Source: Sclerotiophoma versabilis
Lineage: Eukaryota; Ascomycota; Dothideomycetes; Pleosporales; Didymellaceae
Assembly: GCA_012274445.1 (NCBI GenBank)
Contig: JAAROD010000054.1
Span: forward strand, 496,001 to 560,000
Length of the DNA stretch: 64,000 nt
Direction: 5' to 3'
The translations under genes were made by a program, and so were the position numbers. Shown piece after piece: positions 1 through 11,189 of the stretch. The notes beneath the pieces are model-generated. The model was not told the origin of the DNA and did not search any database. It saw nothing but the letters and a program-made list of their open reading frames with translations. The first letter of the stretch is position 1. Every line of letters starts with the position of its first letter.

Positions 1-1971
1 CCAAAACGTGATCAATGGTATCCAGTAATGTTTTACCGCAAGTCTCGATGGAAGACACTAACGACTCCTGATATGCTGAAGCGACTGTATCGCGGAGAAA
101 CTCCACAGATCCAAGGATGCCATGCAGAGGCGATCGAAGCTCGTGAGAGATGGAAGCAATGAAGGTCGTCTTGGCTCGATCCGCTTTCTGCGCACTCAAA
201 CGAGCTACTTCGCTCGTGATGCTGTTACCGAAGGCTTGGAGATAGGGAAGCTCGTTCTCGGGACTCATCAGCCTTCCAGCTTGTGTGGTCCATATGAAGC
301 CTCCCGCGACCCAACGCTCGGATGAAGGATCCCACAACGGCAAGAAGATAAGTGTTCGAACATTTGGCAATACTTTCAGGAACTCGGTTGGAATAAATCT
401 CTCTCTTCGTTTCCTTCTCCTTGGTTGTCCAGTGGGTGAGGTTGCCGTACGATCTGACTGATCTGTCTCAGAGCGCTCCGACTTCTCATCGCTCGAGTTG
501 ACACCAACACCATCTTCGTTATAGTTGAAGAATTTGCCATAGGGATATCGGTGGATATAGCGTTCCATAGCTGCTTCGTTGAAAGAAAATTCTTTGTGGG
601 CTATAGTTGCAACACCCTGGCGTAACGAAAGACCAACGACAGGGCAAGCCTTGCTGTCGGCCTCAGACAATGTACTCTTGCCCTCTGAGGCTTCGTCGAA
701 AGTGACTTTTTGTCTCCTGCGGCGTCTGGCGGTTGCGGTGGAGTCGGCGGTATCGAAATCAGTGGTATTGTTGGTGACACTCTCGTCGCTGCTTGCAACC
801 GAATTGCCATCGTCGTAGAGACCGCCCTTGATGCCGGCTGCTGATGTGTCAAAGAAGACTACTCCGTCCGCCATGGTTGATTGCCGTATGATGCGTGCTG
901 CCCGGTGGAAGATGCGAGCAGTGTCGGATTCGGCATGTGTCTTGCGCTGAGCGTGTTTGGTAGCGGTCGAGGGTGTTATCGTGCCAGAAGCCTCATCTTC
1001 CTCGAGAGTCTGGAGGCGTGCATTTTCCGTCTGGCGTTCCATGGTGGACATTCTGGGTCCGGCTTCATCTCGCATGTCGGCAACTGAGGAACGTTCGATG
1101 AATTGCTGCAGGCCGCGTACCATACGCTCGCCCTTCACCCGGTCATCGCTATCTTTGGCAAGCTCGAGGTGCTCCATGACGGCGGCGGCCACGTCCTGCA
1201 TAAAGCGCATTTCGGCGGCACTAAGGCCATCGCGGGGTCGCTCGTCAGAGACGGCATAGACTATATGGCTGTCAGCATGGCGGAGTGTCTGTGCTGTCTA
1301 TACAACATACCACCGATGCGGTGTCCCGCCTTTGTGACAATAGGCACACCTGCATAGAAGCGCACGCCAGGCTCACTCTTGACATAGTCCTTGTCTGCAA
1401 AGCGAGGGTCTAGTCGACAGTCTGGAATGACCATACATTCAGCGGTGATTGTGTTGCCATTCTCCTCCTTGGCCGTGTATGTAGACGAGAAGGTGTGGTA
1501 GCACACAGCATCAGTCTTGTTGAGCACAGCGTTGCCCAGCCAGACCTCGTCTTCGGGGCGCTCTGCCTGCGCTTCGAATAGCGAGACAGTCTTGGTGGCT
1601 TCGGCGAGGATGTACTGGCGGTTCGAGTCGATCAGGGACACCATGCAACGGCGTACATCGAGGCGGAAGGCAGCGAGCTGGGCGAAGGCAGTCAAGCTCT
1701 TGTCGCGCGAGGCTTCAGGTCGATATCCTGCATGGTTCAAACCTTTCTCTCCTATACCAACGGCGCTGTCGACAAGGCTTTGCGCGTCGAGCCATGGGCG
1801 GTAGTATCTGCAGACAGGAGCCCCTCGTTAGCATTGACTGTGACAGCACGCCGCCCGCCACTAGTAACAGTAACAGGAACAGGAACAGGAACAGGAACAG
1901 GGACGGTGTCTGTAAACCCACCTTTGAAGGTCGCGCTCTCTGGCCGCCTCAGGCCATGACAATACTGGCAT
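1..1971 (-). CDS. Hybrid histidine kinase with GAF domain, 5' part (cut by window edge)
   Basis: Sensor histidine kinase of a fungal phosphorelay; only the N-terminal ~600 residues are inside the window and the gene continues past position 1. I read exons 1971-1922, 1807-1311 and 1260-<1. Start MPVLSWPEAARERDLQR; the codon split AG|A restores the RYYRPWLDAQ run, typical of the start of fungal hybrid kinases. A GAF-type sensor region follows (about residues 35-230). Next is a low-complexity stretch with a basic RRRRQK patch. The phospho-acceptor H-box reads SHELRSPLHGIL, with the histidine near residue 553. Intron 1 (1921-1808, 114 nt) carries a CCTGTT hexamer repeat and ends GCTAAC...CTGCAG; intron 2 (1310-1261) is GTATGT...ATATAG. 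The HATPase and receiver domains expected for the family lie outside the window, so the kinase class is not assigned. Confidence 0.88.
1863..1904. repeat. Hexanucleotide microsatellite (GTAACA)2(GGAACA)~5 in histidine kinase intron 1
   Basis: Tandem GGAACA units (CCTGTT on the coding strand), preceded by two GTAACA variants. The array sits inside the first intron of the histidine kinase, upstream of the GCTAAC branch site, so length changes would not alter the protein. Confidence 0.9.
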
Positions 1972-2792
1972 ACTGCTCGAGCCTACAGTCTTCACCTTGA
2001 CATTATCTGGAACTAAGCACGCCGGGGGAAAGTAGGCAAGGGCAGGGCAAGACAGCACAGGTTGATTCGATTCGAAGCACGCTGCCCGCAATCGTGCGGT
2101 GTGTTCTGATATCCGCGGAGCGATGTACCGGAACGAAGGGCAGCACGTCTGGGTGTGACGCGTTTAACTGCATCGGGGCCACAACGGCGCTCGGTCCTGT
2201 CTTGGACGAGCCGTGTCGCTTAGTACTCCATGAACAGGATCATGGTGTTGTGGCCGCCATGTGGAGGCCAGTCAAAATGCGATCCTTCGGCATCGACGAT
2301 GGTCTGGATGGCATTTGTCGACAGCCGTTCCATGCGCCGTGCTGCACTACGCCGCTTAGCCGCTAGAGCGCTGCCAAGATGCAGCTGCTTGCGGCTAGCC
2401 CGTGACTCTAATTGATTCTAACTCAACGCCAGAGCCCTGCAGAAGTGCGCGCCTCCGACCTCACGAATGATCAGGGTCCCGGCCCCCGGCAAGCAACGCA
2501 TGGTGCCGCGGTACTCGGAAATGATTTAGTGATAGCAAGATTGCAAGCGGTGGCGCGAAGAAATTTTCCAAGATTGCGATTTTGGGTAATCCGGTCTTTA
2601 TTGCCAGTCTCTGCCAATGGAATTCTTGTTTGCCTCCCACTTGGCGGTTCCAGCCGTGCTACTAACGATTCTGACGTTAGCCCGTGCATCGCGCGCATCG
2701 CCCACGCGAGCCCAACGCTCGACAGAACATCAAACACCAAGACTCAGGTTACGACTCAGACAACGCAGACGCACACGCAGACGCGCGTAGTC
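1972..2792. other. Divergent intergenic region, histidine kinase / DUF2011 gene
   Basis: About 820 bases between two divergently transcribed starts, presumably holding both promoters. Only short overlapping frames without recognisable motifs are present. I see no gene, RNA or repeat that I can support. Confidence 0.5.
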
Positions 2793-3635
2793 ATGTCTTC
2801 CATTTTCGATCTGCCCAGCGCAAAACGGTAATTGGCATCTTATACCGGGGTTTTTTGCGCCACTAATGCGTGTGCAAGGGTACGTCGCGATGAACTTCGA
2901 TCGCCAGACCAATCCCCACGATCGACGCCTGATCGAGACATCGAAGAACTTTTGCGCCGACGAATATCCACCGAATTCGCGTTCACGACTGCTGAGCAAG
3001 ATGCGGGTGAAGTCCAGGATGCAGTGCAGAGCGACGAGGACGAGACAGAGTTGCGTCTGTTCGCGGCACCGGCAAATGCTGCGCCTGCGACCTTGAAAGT
3101 CAGACTTACATCACCAGGCCTGGATGAAGGAGATGGGTCAGGCTTCTTGGTGAAGAAGCCGAATAGCTACTATTTCGCCGATGAGCCGACAAGCGATGAA
3201 GAGCTGGCGCTGCAGGCCTCTGCCATCGATGGGAGCACCGTGCTGGAGCTGTCGAGGCAGCCATGGCCAGCCTGTGCAATGCCGTGGAAGGTATGCGCAA
3301 TCACAAAAGATGGCATCAAGAAAGCGGTATTAGTTGGCCATCCTGCTATGCTGGCGTCGGTCGAAGAAAAGGACCACAAGCGGACACGGAAGGGAAAGAA
3401 GGGGCGGCTTGCGCTGAGAAAGAAGAAGCAAGCAAACAAAGACAAGCAGGATGAGAGGGCTAAGCTTGCAGCAGAAAAGGAAGCAGCGGAGCGTGAGAAG
3501 AGGACCAGGAGAAACAGGGAAAAGAAAGTCAAGAAGAAGGCCAAAGCGCAGGCTAAGAAGGTAGAGGGTGAAGGCACCGCTGAGGGTTCAGCGCAACCAG
3601 CCGAGGTCGAGGCAGACACAAACATGCAAGGATGA
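2793..3635 (+). CDS. DUF2011-like basic nuclear-type protein
   Basis: Two exons, 2793-2827 and 2879-3635 (263 residues). The first exon encodes MSSIFDLPSAK and the split codon CG|G restores RVRRDELRS across a 51-nt intron (GTAATT...CTAAT...CAAG); without the splice the frame hits a stop after residue 12. An acidic region (SDEDE) is followed by a conserved-looking middle (GSGFLVKKPNSYYFAD, then TSDEELALQA). The C-terminal third is a Lys/Arg/Glu-rich helix (about residues 175-245) likely to be a coiled coil with nuclear or nucleolar signals. The layout matches fungal DUF2011 proteins, whose function is not known; the assignment is from pattern recognition only. Confidence 0.75.
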
Positions 3636-3879
3636 GACTGGAAATTCTCTATTCACGGCCCCTACCTCTTCGGCTCCGCTTCGACCGCCACAGCAGCCTC
3701 GAAGGGTATGGTAATGCTTGGCTTGGCTTCATGTCCATGATCCTCGCTGCAAATCCGCAGCAGGCGTGCGTGCAATGAACAGCTTCCGCGCACAATCTAC
3801 CTGAAAATCCATGGGAAGACAACAGTGGCGCTAGTACAATTTGTTTGTCGCGTCAGGCACACCTTCACTTGCGCTAAAA

Positions 3880-4597
3880 ATGGACGGCTTGACTGTTCGC
3901 ATCGACTTCTCAAGACATTACACAATCACCCACCCAAACAAAGCTGAACTCGACAGCGGATCAAACCATAGCATTCGCTGTATGTCCTTAGCTGGGGTAC
4001 CGGTAATGAACCTTCACAGCCTACCTACTGACGTCTGCATGGATCACTCAAACGCAAGCATGCGGGGAAACGAGAATCTACTTGGGCATTCACAGACCGA
4101 GCCGAGCCATCCTGCCCAATACCTCGACTTCACCTGGAAAAATGCCTCCGGAGCGGTGACCGCAGAACAGCATGACGGGCAAGCTATGGACATGCCTTTC
4201 CCGTTACCAAAAGTCCGCGCACATGCAGCACGCCAAAGATCTCAGCATTGCTTTACTCCAGCGCCACTACCCTGAGTCTCAAAACCACCAGTTGGAACCA
4301 GCAGCTTTAGGAATCTTGTCTACTAAAGGCGTCAACTCCATTCTGAAAGAGAGCAATGAGTCCAGCTCTGACCCAGACACTCCTCCACCCAAAAAGCAGA
4401 AGGGTGCAGCACGAAGAACCAACGCCCGCACTCCTTTAAAGGGAATTGGCACCACATTGAGCCTGAGAACATGGCCACTTTTGCCGTGCCAGGATCAGAA
4501 ATGGCGAATGGACATGCGCACCACCAGCTTCGAAGCGGTTGATGAGGTGCTGAGTGGTTTTGCGGGGCAAGAAGTAGTCTACCAGGATGCGTTTTGA
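3880..4597 (+). CDS. Hypothetical protein, weakly supported two-exon model
   Basis: Two overlapping frames (MDGLTVRIDF... and ...HAKDLSIALL to the stop at 4597) join in phase if 4156-4228 (GTGACC...ATGCAG) is an intron, giving 214 residues. The second exon carries a Pro/Lys-rich patch (DTPPPKKQKGAARR) that looks like a nuclear localisation signal and ends EVVYQDAF. There is no known domain, and no clear branch site in the proposed intron. It may be a single shorter ORF starting at 4172, or not a gene. It lies tail-to-tail with the DUF4267 gene. Confidence 0.3.
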
Positions 4598-4692
4598 GGT
4601 CTATGCAAATATTGGGTTCTGAACACTACTGAGGGCGAGACACTCCTCAATCAACCAACACATAGAGATCGACCAAACGTTCATCAATCTAT

Positions 4693-5088
4693 CTATCCAA
4701 GCAACCCAGCCATCACTAATCCTACAACACCCATCACACTCCCGTACCCCCAATGATTCCACTCATTCGTCCCCGCCTCGCCTTTGACCACATACCCATC
4801 TACACCCGCACACGCTCCCGCTCCCAACATGATCAGTCCTGCACTCCTTCTGGTCCCAAACCACGTCGAACTGTAAATGGCAACTGCGATGAAGATGTCT
4901 TTAGCGCCATAGAGGACCATGATGCGCTCCATGATCGCCCAGTCGAGTGGATTGGTAGGCTGGGAAGTGAAGCCGTACAGCTCATAGCCGGTACGAGGAT
5001 ATAGCATGTAGGTTAGGCCGAAACCCAGGCAGATGGTGCCGAAGAGGGTGGAGATGTAGGGGAGAACTGGGTGTCTGGAGAGGCCCAT
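4693..5088 (-). CDS. DUF4267 family small integral membrane protein
   Basis: Single-exon, 131-residue protein with four hydrophobic segments (about residues 8-30, 50-75, 82-100 and 110-130). The run GFGLTYMLYPRTGYELYGF and the later GAKDIFIAVAIY match the DUF4267 pattern of fungal four-helix membrane proteins. The biochemical role of the family is unknown. The start is the first ATG, placed directly before a membrane segment. No introns. Confidence 0.8.
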   Translation of the reverse strand: MGLSRHPVLPYISTLFGTICLGFGLTYMLYPRTGYELYGFTSQPTNPLDWAIMERIMVLYGAKDIFIAVAIYSSTWFGTRRSAGLIMLGAGACAGVDGYVVKGEAGTNEWNHWGYGSVMGVVGLVMAGLLG

Positions 5089-5846
5089 GGTGGTAGACGT
5101 AGCTATGGTCCTCGACGGGTCGTTAAAAAGCTTTGGAAGTAGTAGACTATGTGATTCAGATCAATCTACGTTTTTGGCGTCTGTGCAATTGGTTGTGCTG
5201 TACGGCGCTTGACTGCTGACTGTCTTTCAGGGTAAGCTTGCATTCTTGTAGTCACGCCAAGATAACGCGTTCACGCAGGCACGGGAAACCGCGTTCCGTA
5301 GACTCCGGAACTGTTAGGCAGCCATCGCCTATTTATCACGGCCTCAAGCCATGCCTTCCTCATCAGTCAGATGCTTTGTTACACCGCCCTTCGATGCAGT
5401 TGATTTTATGCCGTGATGCCGATGAAAGGGCGATGATGGGTGAGAGATGGGTGCGGCTGGGCGATCGACGATCTGACAGTTGCACATAGCATATGATCGT
5501 CCGGCATCATTCCTTCATTCGGCAGTACGGATGTGCTAATTATGTCTATCTGAGAACACCGACGTCGTCCAACATTCCTGCACACGCTACCGGCAGCTCA
5601 TTCGTCTCACTTCGAACTTTCCTCATCATCTGAGCGCAACGTCTGCCACGAATTCACCTGCCCCCTCGTTGACTCGAGGACGTCTAATTGCCTTAATGGC
5701 GTTAGTAAGTATAGGTGCTGGATTCGGTTTACCACCCGCGTGAGCACAACTTTTCACGTTCGGTAACAGTATTATCATCTGGAACCTCGTCGTCATCGGA
5801 ATCGTAATAAGAGTTACACTTGTTGTCATTATCCAGGGCGTCCTTT
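5089..5846. other. Intergenic region upstream of DUF4267 gene
   Basis: About 760 bases between the DUF4267 start and the 3' end of the coiled-coil gene (both minus strand). Only short unsupported frames; nothing recognisable. Confidence 0.5.
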
Positions 5847-7181
5847 TCAAACTTCTTGCGCCAGCTTCTTTTGCTTTTCCTTCAATATCTGGATTCTGCT
5901 CTCCAGGTCGGCAATGGAAAGAAGGTGATCTTTCTCAGTTGTCGAGGCGCTCAAGGATCTGCGATGTCCAGAGATGTGTAATTTGGAGGCGGGCTGGCTT
6001 TCCATACCCTGCCGCTCGATGTTTGCTGCTGTAGCATCTTCTGTCGGGAATCGCGCTGACAGTTTATTTCTTGGATTCCGAGTTTCACGCCTTGAGCGGA
6101 TCGCTTCCAAAGTCCTGGCGAGCGCTGCGCTGAAAGTTCCGCCGGAGTAATTCTTCTCATCTTCCATGTTATGGCTGACTAGACTCTCTTCCTCTTCTTC
6201 CTTCTCACTATTGAGTTCTAGAGTTTGTGGGTCCCAGATTGCTGTGTCGACTGACCTCAGGCTGTCATCGCTCCTGGACCTCCTTAGCCGTGTCTGTAGT
6301 GCCTTGAAGTCACTTGCTTCTCGTTCTTGCCTCTCCCGAGGACTGGTCTTTAGTGTAGCACCTCGCTCTCTGATGCCTACCTGCCCAAAAGCCTCTTTAG
6401 CAACAGCGGCCTTAATCGCTCTTCCTATTTTCTTGTCGATCGCCTCGTAGCCTATACCAACAATTCTCTCTTTCTCCTCCGCCACTGGAACTGCCTCAAG
6501 CATGCTCTCTTTGTATGCTGGTACCGCGTTCTGTAGGCGCTCCAAAAACGCGTACCGCTCTGGGGTAGACTGAAGCCAAACAAGGATCTCGACGTACTCA
6601 TGCACCGTATACTCCAAATTCATATGCGCCTTGATAAAGTTCATACCCATTGCCTTCACCAACTCTGAGTTACACGGGAATGTGTCCCACAGCATACGCA
6701 TATCCCACAGACAAACTGGCGGCGAAGTAATCATAAGCTGAGCGTGGATATGCGTATGCAGGCCGCGCAGTCCTTCGATCGGCAGTTCAAGCGCGAGCCA
6801 AGCGTTATGTATAGCTAGCGAGGTCGCGATATCGGGATGTACCCTGAACAAGTCTCTGGCTACCTTTCGGCCATTAAGGTGAAGCATCCGCATGATTATC
6901 CAACCGAAGCCAACAGCGTCGATGGGAGCCAGAATGTTGACCCCTACATGGGATGTGCGCAGGGATTGTCGCGTGACGGAATGTGGGAGTTGTGCAGGAT
7001 CTGGAGCGGGTAGCACCCATTTTCGAAGCGCGGGCGCGAAGTGCAGGACGAGACTCAGGGGGGTGAGCGGAGGAATTGAGGACGTAATGTTAGTGCCGTA
7101 TATGCCAAAGACGACGTATGGCGGCGAGTTGAGGCTTTCTGGAGAAGAGCGCGTGGGACCAAATTCCAGTAGATAAGACAT
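5847..7181 (-). CDS. Hypothetical protein with C-terminal coiled coil
   Basis: Intronless reading frame of 444 residues; the ATG at 7181 (MSYLLEFGPTRSS) is preferred over an upstream TTG. The N-terminal ~240 residues are folded-looking (YVVFGIYGTNITSSIPPLTP, then many aliphatic/aromatic helices such as FGWIIMRMLHLNGRKVARDLF) and recall BTB-like fungal proteins, though I cannot place a domain. The middle is charged (EKEEEEES near residue 325). The last ~30 residues (SIADLESRIQILKEKQKKLA) form a clear heptad coiled coil. Function unknown. Confidence 0.7.
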   Translation of the reverse strand: MSYLLEFGPTRSSPESLNSPPYVVFGIYGTNITSSIPPLTPLSLVLHFAPALRKWVLPAPDPAQLPHSVTRQSLRTSHVGVNILAPIDAVGFGWIIMRMLHLNGRKVARDLFRVHPDIATSLAIHNAWLALELPIEGLRGLHTHIHAQLMITSPPVCLWDMRMLWDTFPCNSELVKAMGMNFIKAHMNLEYTVHEYVEILVWLQSTPERYAFLERLQNAVPAYKESMLEAVPVAEEKERIVGIGYEAIDKKIGRAIKAAVAKEAFGQVGIRERGATLKTSPRERQEREASDFKALQTRLRRSRSDDSLRSVDTAIWDPQTLELNSEKEEEEESLVSHNMEDEKNYSGGTFSAALARTLEAIRSRRETRNPRNKLSARFPTEDATAANIERQGMESQPASKLHISGHRRSLSASTTEKDHLLSIADLESRIQILKEKQKKLAQEV

Positions 7182-8172
7182 TTGTGGCAAGCAGTTGAGG
7201 TGTTTCTTTGTTCGTGGGGAAGGCTATCGCGACGAAGCTGAACCATGTAGCGATGGTGAAAGTGAAACGAATCACAAAACTTGCTGGGTACGCTTGATGA
7301 TTTGATAAGACACACAGCTATGTAAGGAAATTGGTTTAGAACCTGACAATGGAGACTGAACGTCTTAATCTCCTTAGCAATCAAGTCACCGACCTGCTGT
7401 GTTCATATCGTCTAACGGGTCACCATGTAATACACTCTATCTTTCAAGTTCACAATGGCCAAACAAGCCATCGGATCCTCCTCCCTTCTGTGCCTACCGA
7501 TACCGTTGACGAAGGGGCGTGGATCTCTTCATAGGTTTTCGCATCGACCATCTCGGAGGAGATTGGGCGGTGACGACGGTGGAGCTCTGGCACACGGTGA
7601 TGAGCTTAGTGTTAGGAATATTGGTAAACATAAGAGCGTGTGAGGAGGAGAGGGGTTGAGGGAGATGCGCAATTTAGGCTAAAATATTACACAGGGCATG
7701 GAAACTGACAGAGAGAGGCTGGGACAGTCGAGCAAATGTGTAAGACTAGGGGTAATTAGGACATCCGACCTTCACCTCGACTTTGTGCGAGCGCATCAAC
7801 GAAAGAAACATAGAAAAACAATAAAACATATTGAGATTCGGGGCCCCAGCCAGGAAATGGAGGATCCCTTCTCAAGTGAGCTTATTGGTATATGTGACGA
7901 TTGGAAGGATCAACAGTCGTTGCACGGTAGCAATGCATTATAGTTGACAACGGTACAACGTCGATGGATGAACGTACGTGATACAAATTGCTCCAGTGGC
8001 GCTAGCTCATGCGTTTGCACTGCGCCATTGCTCAGAAACGGCAGTCACAACTAATCCCAAGACCTAATTGTAAGAATTCCTGGAGACAATGAAACCGTTA
8101 CATAATGATCCAACGCTTATGCGCCTCTCACTTCGTGTATTCATACGCAACGTTGCCAAACGTGACGCAGGA
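7182..8172. other. Intergenic region, no gene seen
   Basis: About 990 bases between two minus-strand genes: promoter of the coiled-coil gene and 3' flank of the FAD oxidase. Short frames only, with no motif or codon pattern that supports a gene. Confidence 0.5.
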
Positions 8173-9673
8173 TCATGCATCGACTTTTGATATCTTCCAA
8201 CCCGAGACCACTTTATCCTGAAATACACCGTCCGGATCGTATCTGGCCGCGACTTCACGCATAAAGTCGATCCTGCTTTGTCCATAGCTCTTGAGCGGGT
8301 TTTGCGTCTCGTCGACGTAGTTCAAATACCGCCACTGGACATTAAGGTCCTTCGACTCGGCAAATTCCTCCAGCACGTTCGCAAGGACCGTTAGCTTCTC
8401 GCGTATGATTTCAGATCCTTCGGCAGTCTGCGTGGAGCCAACGAGTAGCCAAAGAAGTGCATTGTCTTTGACTTGATCAAGTCCCAACACATTGCCCCCG
8501 CGCTGCACAGACTGCTCAGCGAATAGGGTCGGCATGGGCTGAAAAAGACATTGAGTCGTAAATTTGCCGGCCGGTAGCAGGTTCTTGAGATCGTCAACGA
8601 GGACATCGTGCATCTTGCTGGCACGCTTAATGACCCTGAGATCGTTTTTGAAGGTAAGTGAGAACCAGGTTTGGCTGTTCAATTGAGTTATATCATTTGC
8701 AATGAAAAAATAGCGGTGACAAGTAAGAGACCTACTATTGGTGATTCGGGAGGGTGTAACTAGCAGACATATTCGCCATACTTCTCTCCGTGACATCGCC
8801 TAAGATCACGGGTACCTTCAGGATCTCGTCGAATGCCGATGCATTAGCTGTGCCATTAGTGTCCACAACAACGTGGGCAACAATAACGTTGGGCGATGAC
8901 GCAGGATTGTAGTTATAGTTGAGGATGAACGCAGCCTGTGGGTTCTTGTGATTCTCATTTGTGAAGTCGACCGTCATCTGCGCAAGATTGTCCCCTTCGC
9001 TTCTTTTCGCCGCACGAATACCACCCCACAGGTCCTGCGCCTGGAATGTGTACATGTCGAAGCGTGTCACGATCCCAAAGTTCCCTGAACCGCCCTTCAG
9101 AGCGGTCCAAAGATCTGGATGTGAAGCGGCGTTCGCGTTGACAATATCCCCGTTAGCCAGGACCACCTCAAAGTTTGCGACATTGTCGCAACCCAAGCCG
9201 TAAATTCCGGCATGATACGAGTTTCCACCACCAGTCAAAAAGCCCGCCACGCCAACGCTGCCATCCCGTCCGCCAGTAACGCATACTTTGTACTTCAGAA
9301 GCTCCTGATAAACATCCGCCCACCGTGGGCCGGGTTGAACTGAGGCCAACTTAGATTGCGGATCGTAGGTCACATCGATCATCTGGCCTAAGTCGATTGT
9401 CACGCCATTATGGACATCGTTGGATCCAGCCCACTGAGTATGGCCACCGCTGCGAAGGGCAATTCGACCGTCGGCCTTAGTGAGCACCTGAAGAACGTGA
9501 GACACTTCCTCTGTTGTATGCGGCTGAACGATGCAATTGGGCTGCATGGGAGCATTGGCCGCCCAGTAGGAAGCCTGACGGTCTCTATAGGCATTAGACT
9601 CGGGTAGGAGAACAAGGTCTTGCAGACCTGCGGCGATGAGCTGACCACACTGAGTCAAGTTGGTGTTTTGCAT
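8173..9673 (-). CDS. Berberine-bridge-type FAD-dependent oxidase
   Basis: Oxidase of the BBE/GOOX-like (PCMH-type FAD) family. Exons 9673-8736 and 8674-8173 give 479 residues, the usual size. The 61-nt intron (GTAGGT...AACAG) removes an in-frame TAG and restores LPNHQYQTWFSLTF. The FAD domain has RSGGHTQW (His78, the usual 8-alpha-histidyl FAD anchor) and GVAGFLTGGGNSYHAGIYGLG. The BBE C-terminus reads WRYLNYVDETQNP and then YDPDGVFQDKV. The second anchor Cys found in bicovalent members is absent (GSVGVAGF), so single FAD attachment is expected. Starting at MQNTNLTQC gives no signal peptide, suggesting an intracellular enzyme; an upstream in-frame ATG at 9850 would add a hydrophobic stretch. 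Substrate unknown. Confidence 0.88.
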
Positions 9674-9991
9674 GATTATTGCTGGTCTAGGTAACAGACT
9701 GAAAGAAGAGATGTAGAAGATAAGCGGCGGCCAGAATTGTCGATGGTTCGAGCCTTGCATGCAGACATGTGCTGCCACGCTTGCAGTGCTGGCATGATTG
9801 GCTAAGCGCCTCAGATTTGGCCCTTGGCAATCCAAGTTACAGGGATACACTTATATTGGGCTGACGGATCGGCACAGCTGATCTTACTGGTGACATCCTG
9901 CAGTATGATAGAGATCAAAGAGAGGTTTGTTTTCTTATCGAATCTTGAAAGCTTGTAGAGGGGGAAGCATCCAGATTTACTTTGACGCTTC
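9674..9991. other. Short intergenic region upstream of FAD oxidase
   Basis: About 320 bases that should contain the FAD oxidase promoter. An in-frame extension of the oxidase reaches 9850, so part may be 5' coding or leader. Nothing else seen. Confidence 0.4.
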
Positions 9992-10768
9992 TCAACTTCC
10001 CAGTCTTTTATACCAGACATATGTGTTTACCACAAGGAAATAGCACCCCTCATGAGGATGGAGTATGACACCGTGTTTTGCACCACCAATGATAGCAACA
10101 GTGTCACCTTGTTGCATAACAACCGGGCCCAGACCAAATTTGTCGTTGGATGTTGTGTAGAGTCTGTGGTGCTGCCAAACAGGCCGAACATGCTCATAAG
10201 CCTCCATAGCCCCCAGTGGATTCGACGAATGTCCGTCTGTACGTGACTGGTATGGGTACACAGAAAAGAAGCTTTGGTGTAACGTCTCCATTACCTTTCG
10301 GCAATGATGCAATCCACTGGGGGACATCCTTCTGACAGTTTTGTGATTGATAAGAGAGTCTATAATCGATGCTGCTTTTGGCACGTCATCCTCAAGAGGA
10401 AGAGCGCATGCCCGTGAAATCTCAGTAAATTGAAAATCCCGCTTCTGGGCTTGCGAGTGTCTCCTAAGGTGCGCTCTTTGAATGAATTTGCGAAGCCGAG
10501 GGTCGGCACGTTCGGGGGGCTTGAAGTTACTGAGCCAGAAAAGGCAATGCTGCAGATGCTTTGCATCGGTGAATATCCTCCTATGCACTGTGACTCGACG
10601 GATGCCACGGATCCTATGATATAGCCCGCAACAAGAAGAGTCCAGCCCGTTCTGTCTAGTTCGTCCAGTTCGGATTGGATCCGGAATGATTTTAGGAGGT
10701 CGTCTTTCTGCCATGATGTAGACCATCGAAAATTTCGTTTTGAATGGCTGCATGATGGCGGTATCCAC
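9992..10768 (-). pseudogene. Heterokaryon-incompatibility (HET) type protein remnant
   Basis: An open frame of 258 codons whose C-terminal part (RLYTTSNDKFGLGP, then MQQGDTVAIIGG, then YFLVVNTYVW) matches the conserved tail of fungal HET-domain proteins (F-x-T-x-x-G-x-x-GLGP-x-x-x-x-x-GD-x-V). The tail stops at YVWYKRLGS, where intact family members continue with a G-I-M-D/N-G-E type motif. The N-terminal HET domain itself is not recognisable; the first ~180 residues are basic and of low coherence. I read this as a truncated or decayed HET gene. It could instead be a divergent intact gene. Confidence 0.45.
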
Positions 10769-11189
10769 TCAAGACAAAGCTTTCAGCCGACGATAAATCT
10801 TGCTCTCCAGAATTCTTCGGAGCGCCCAGCATCATTGCGCTGAAGTATCGACAGCGACATATCCTGTATGTACGATACCGTTGTGAGATAAAAAGGAAAC
10901 TGCGACGTGGAGCGAGTTCACGTATGTTGTTAACCTTACGAGGCAGGTCACGAACACAAAAAGATGGAGGATAGTACGGTTGCGTGTATTATGTGCTATA
11001 TGTAGGACGCTACTCGAAAAGCAATCCTACTTTGCCTAGAAGCGATGACTCCGAGGGAGGTAAAACAGCATTACAAAACATAATTTAAACGGGACATAGG
11101 ACTGTCCCTCGTCACCATAGAACGCCTTCGACAACCCATAGTCGTACAGTCATTGCAACCACCCATAGTCATTATTCATTCAAGCCCCC
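10769..11189. other. Intergenic region downstream of KDM4 gene
   Basis: About 420 bases between the HET remnant and the 3' end of the demethylase gene; A/T-richer than the coding regions, probably including the kdmA 3' UTR. Nothing else seen. Confidence 0.5.
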
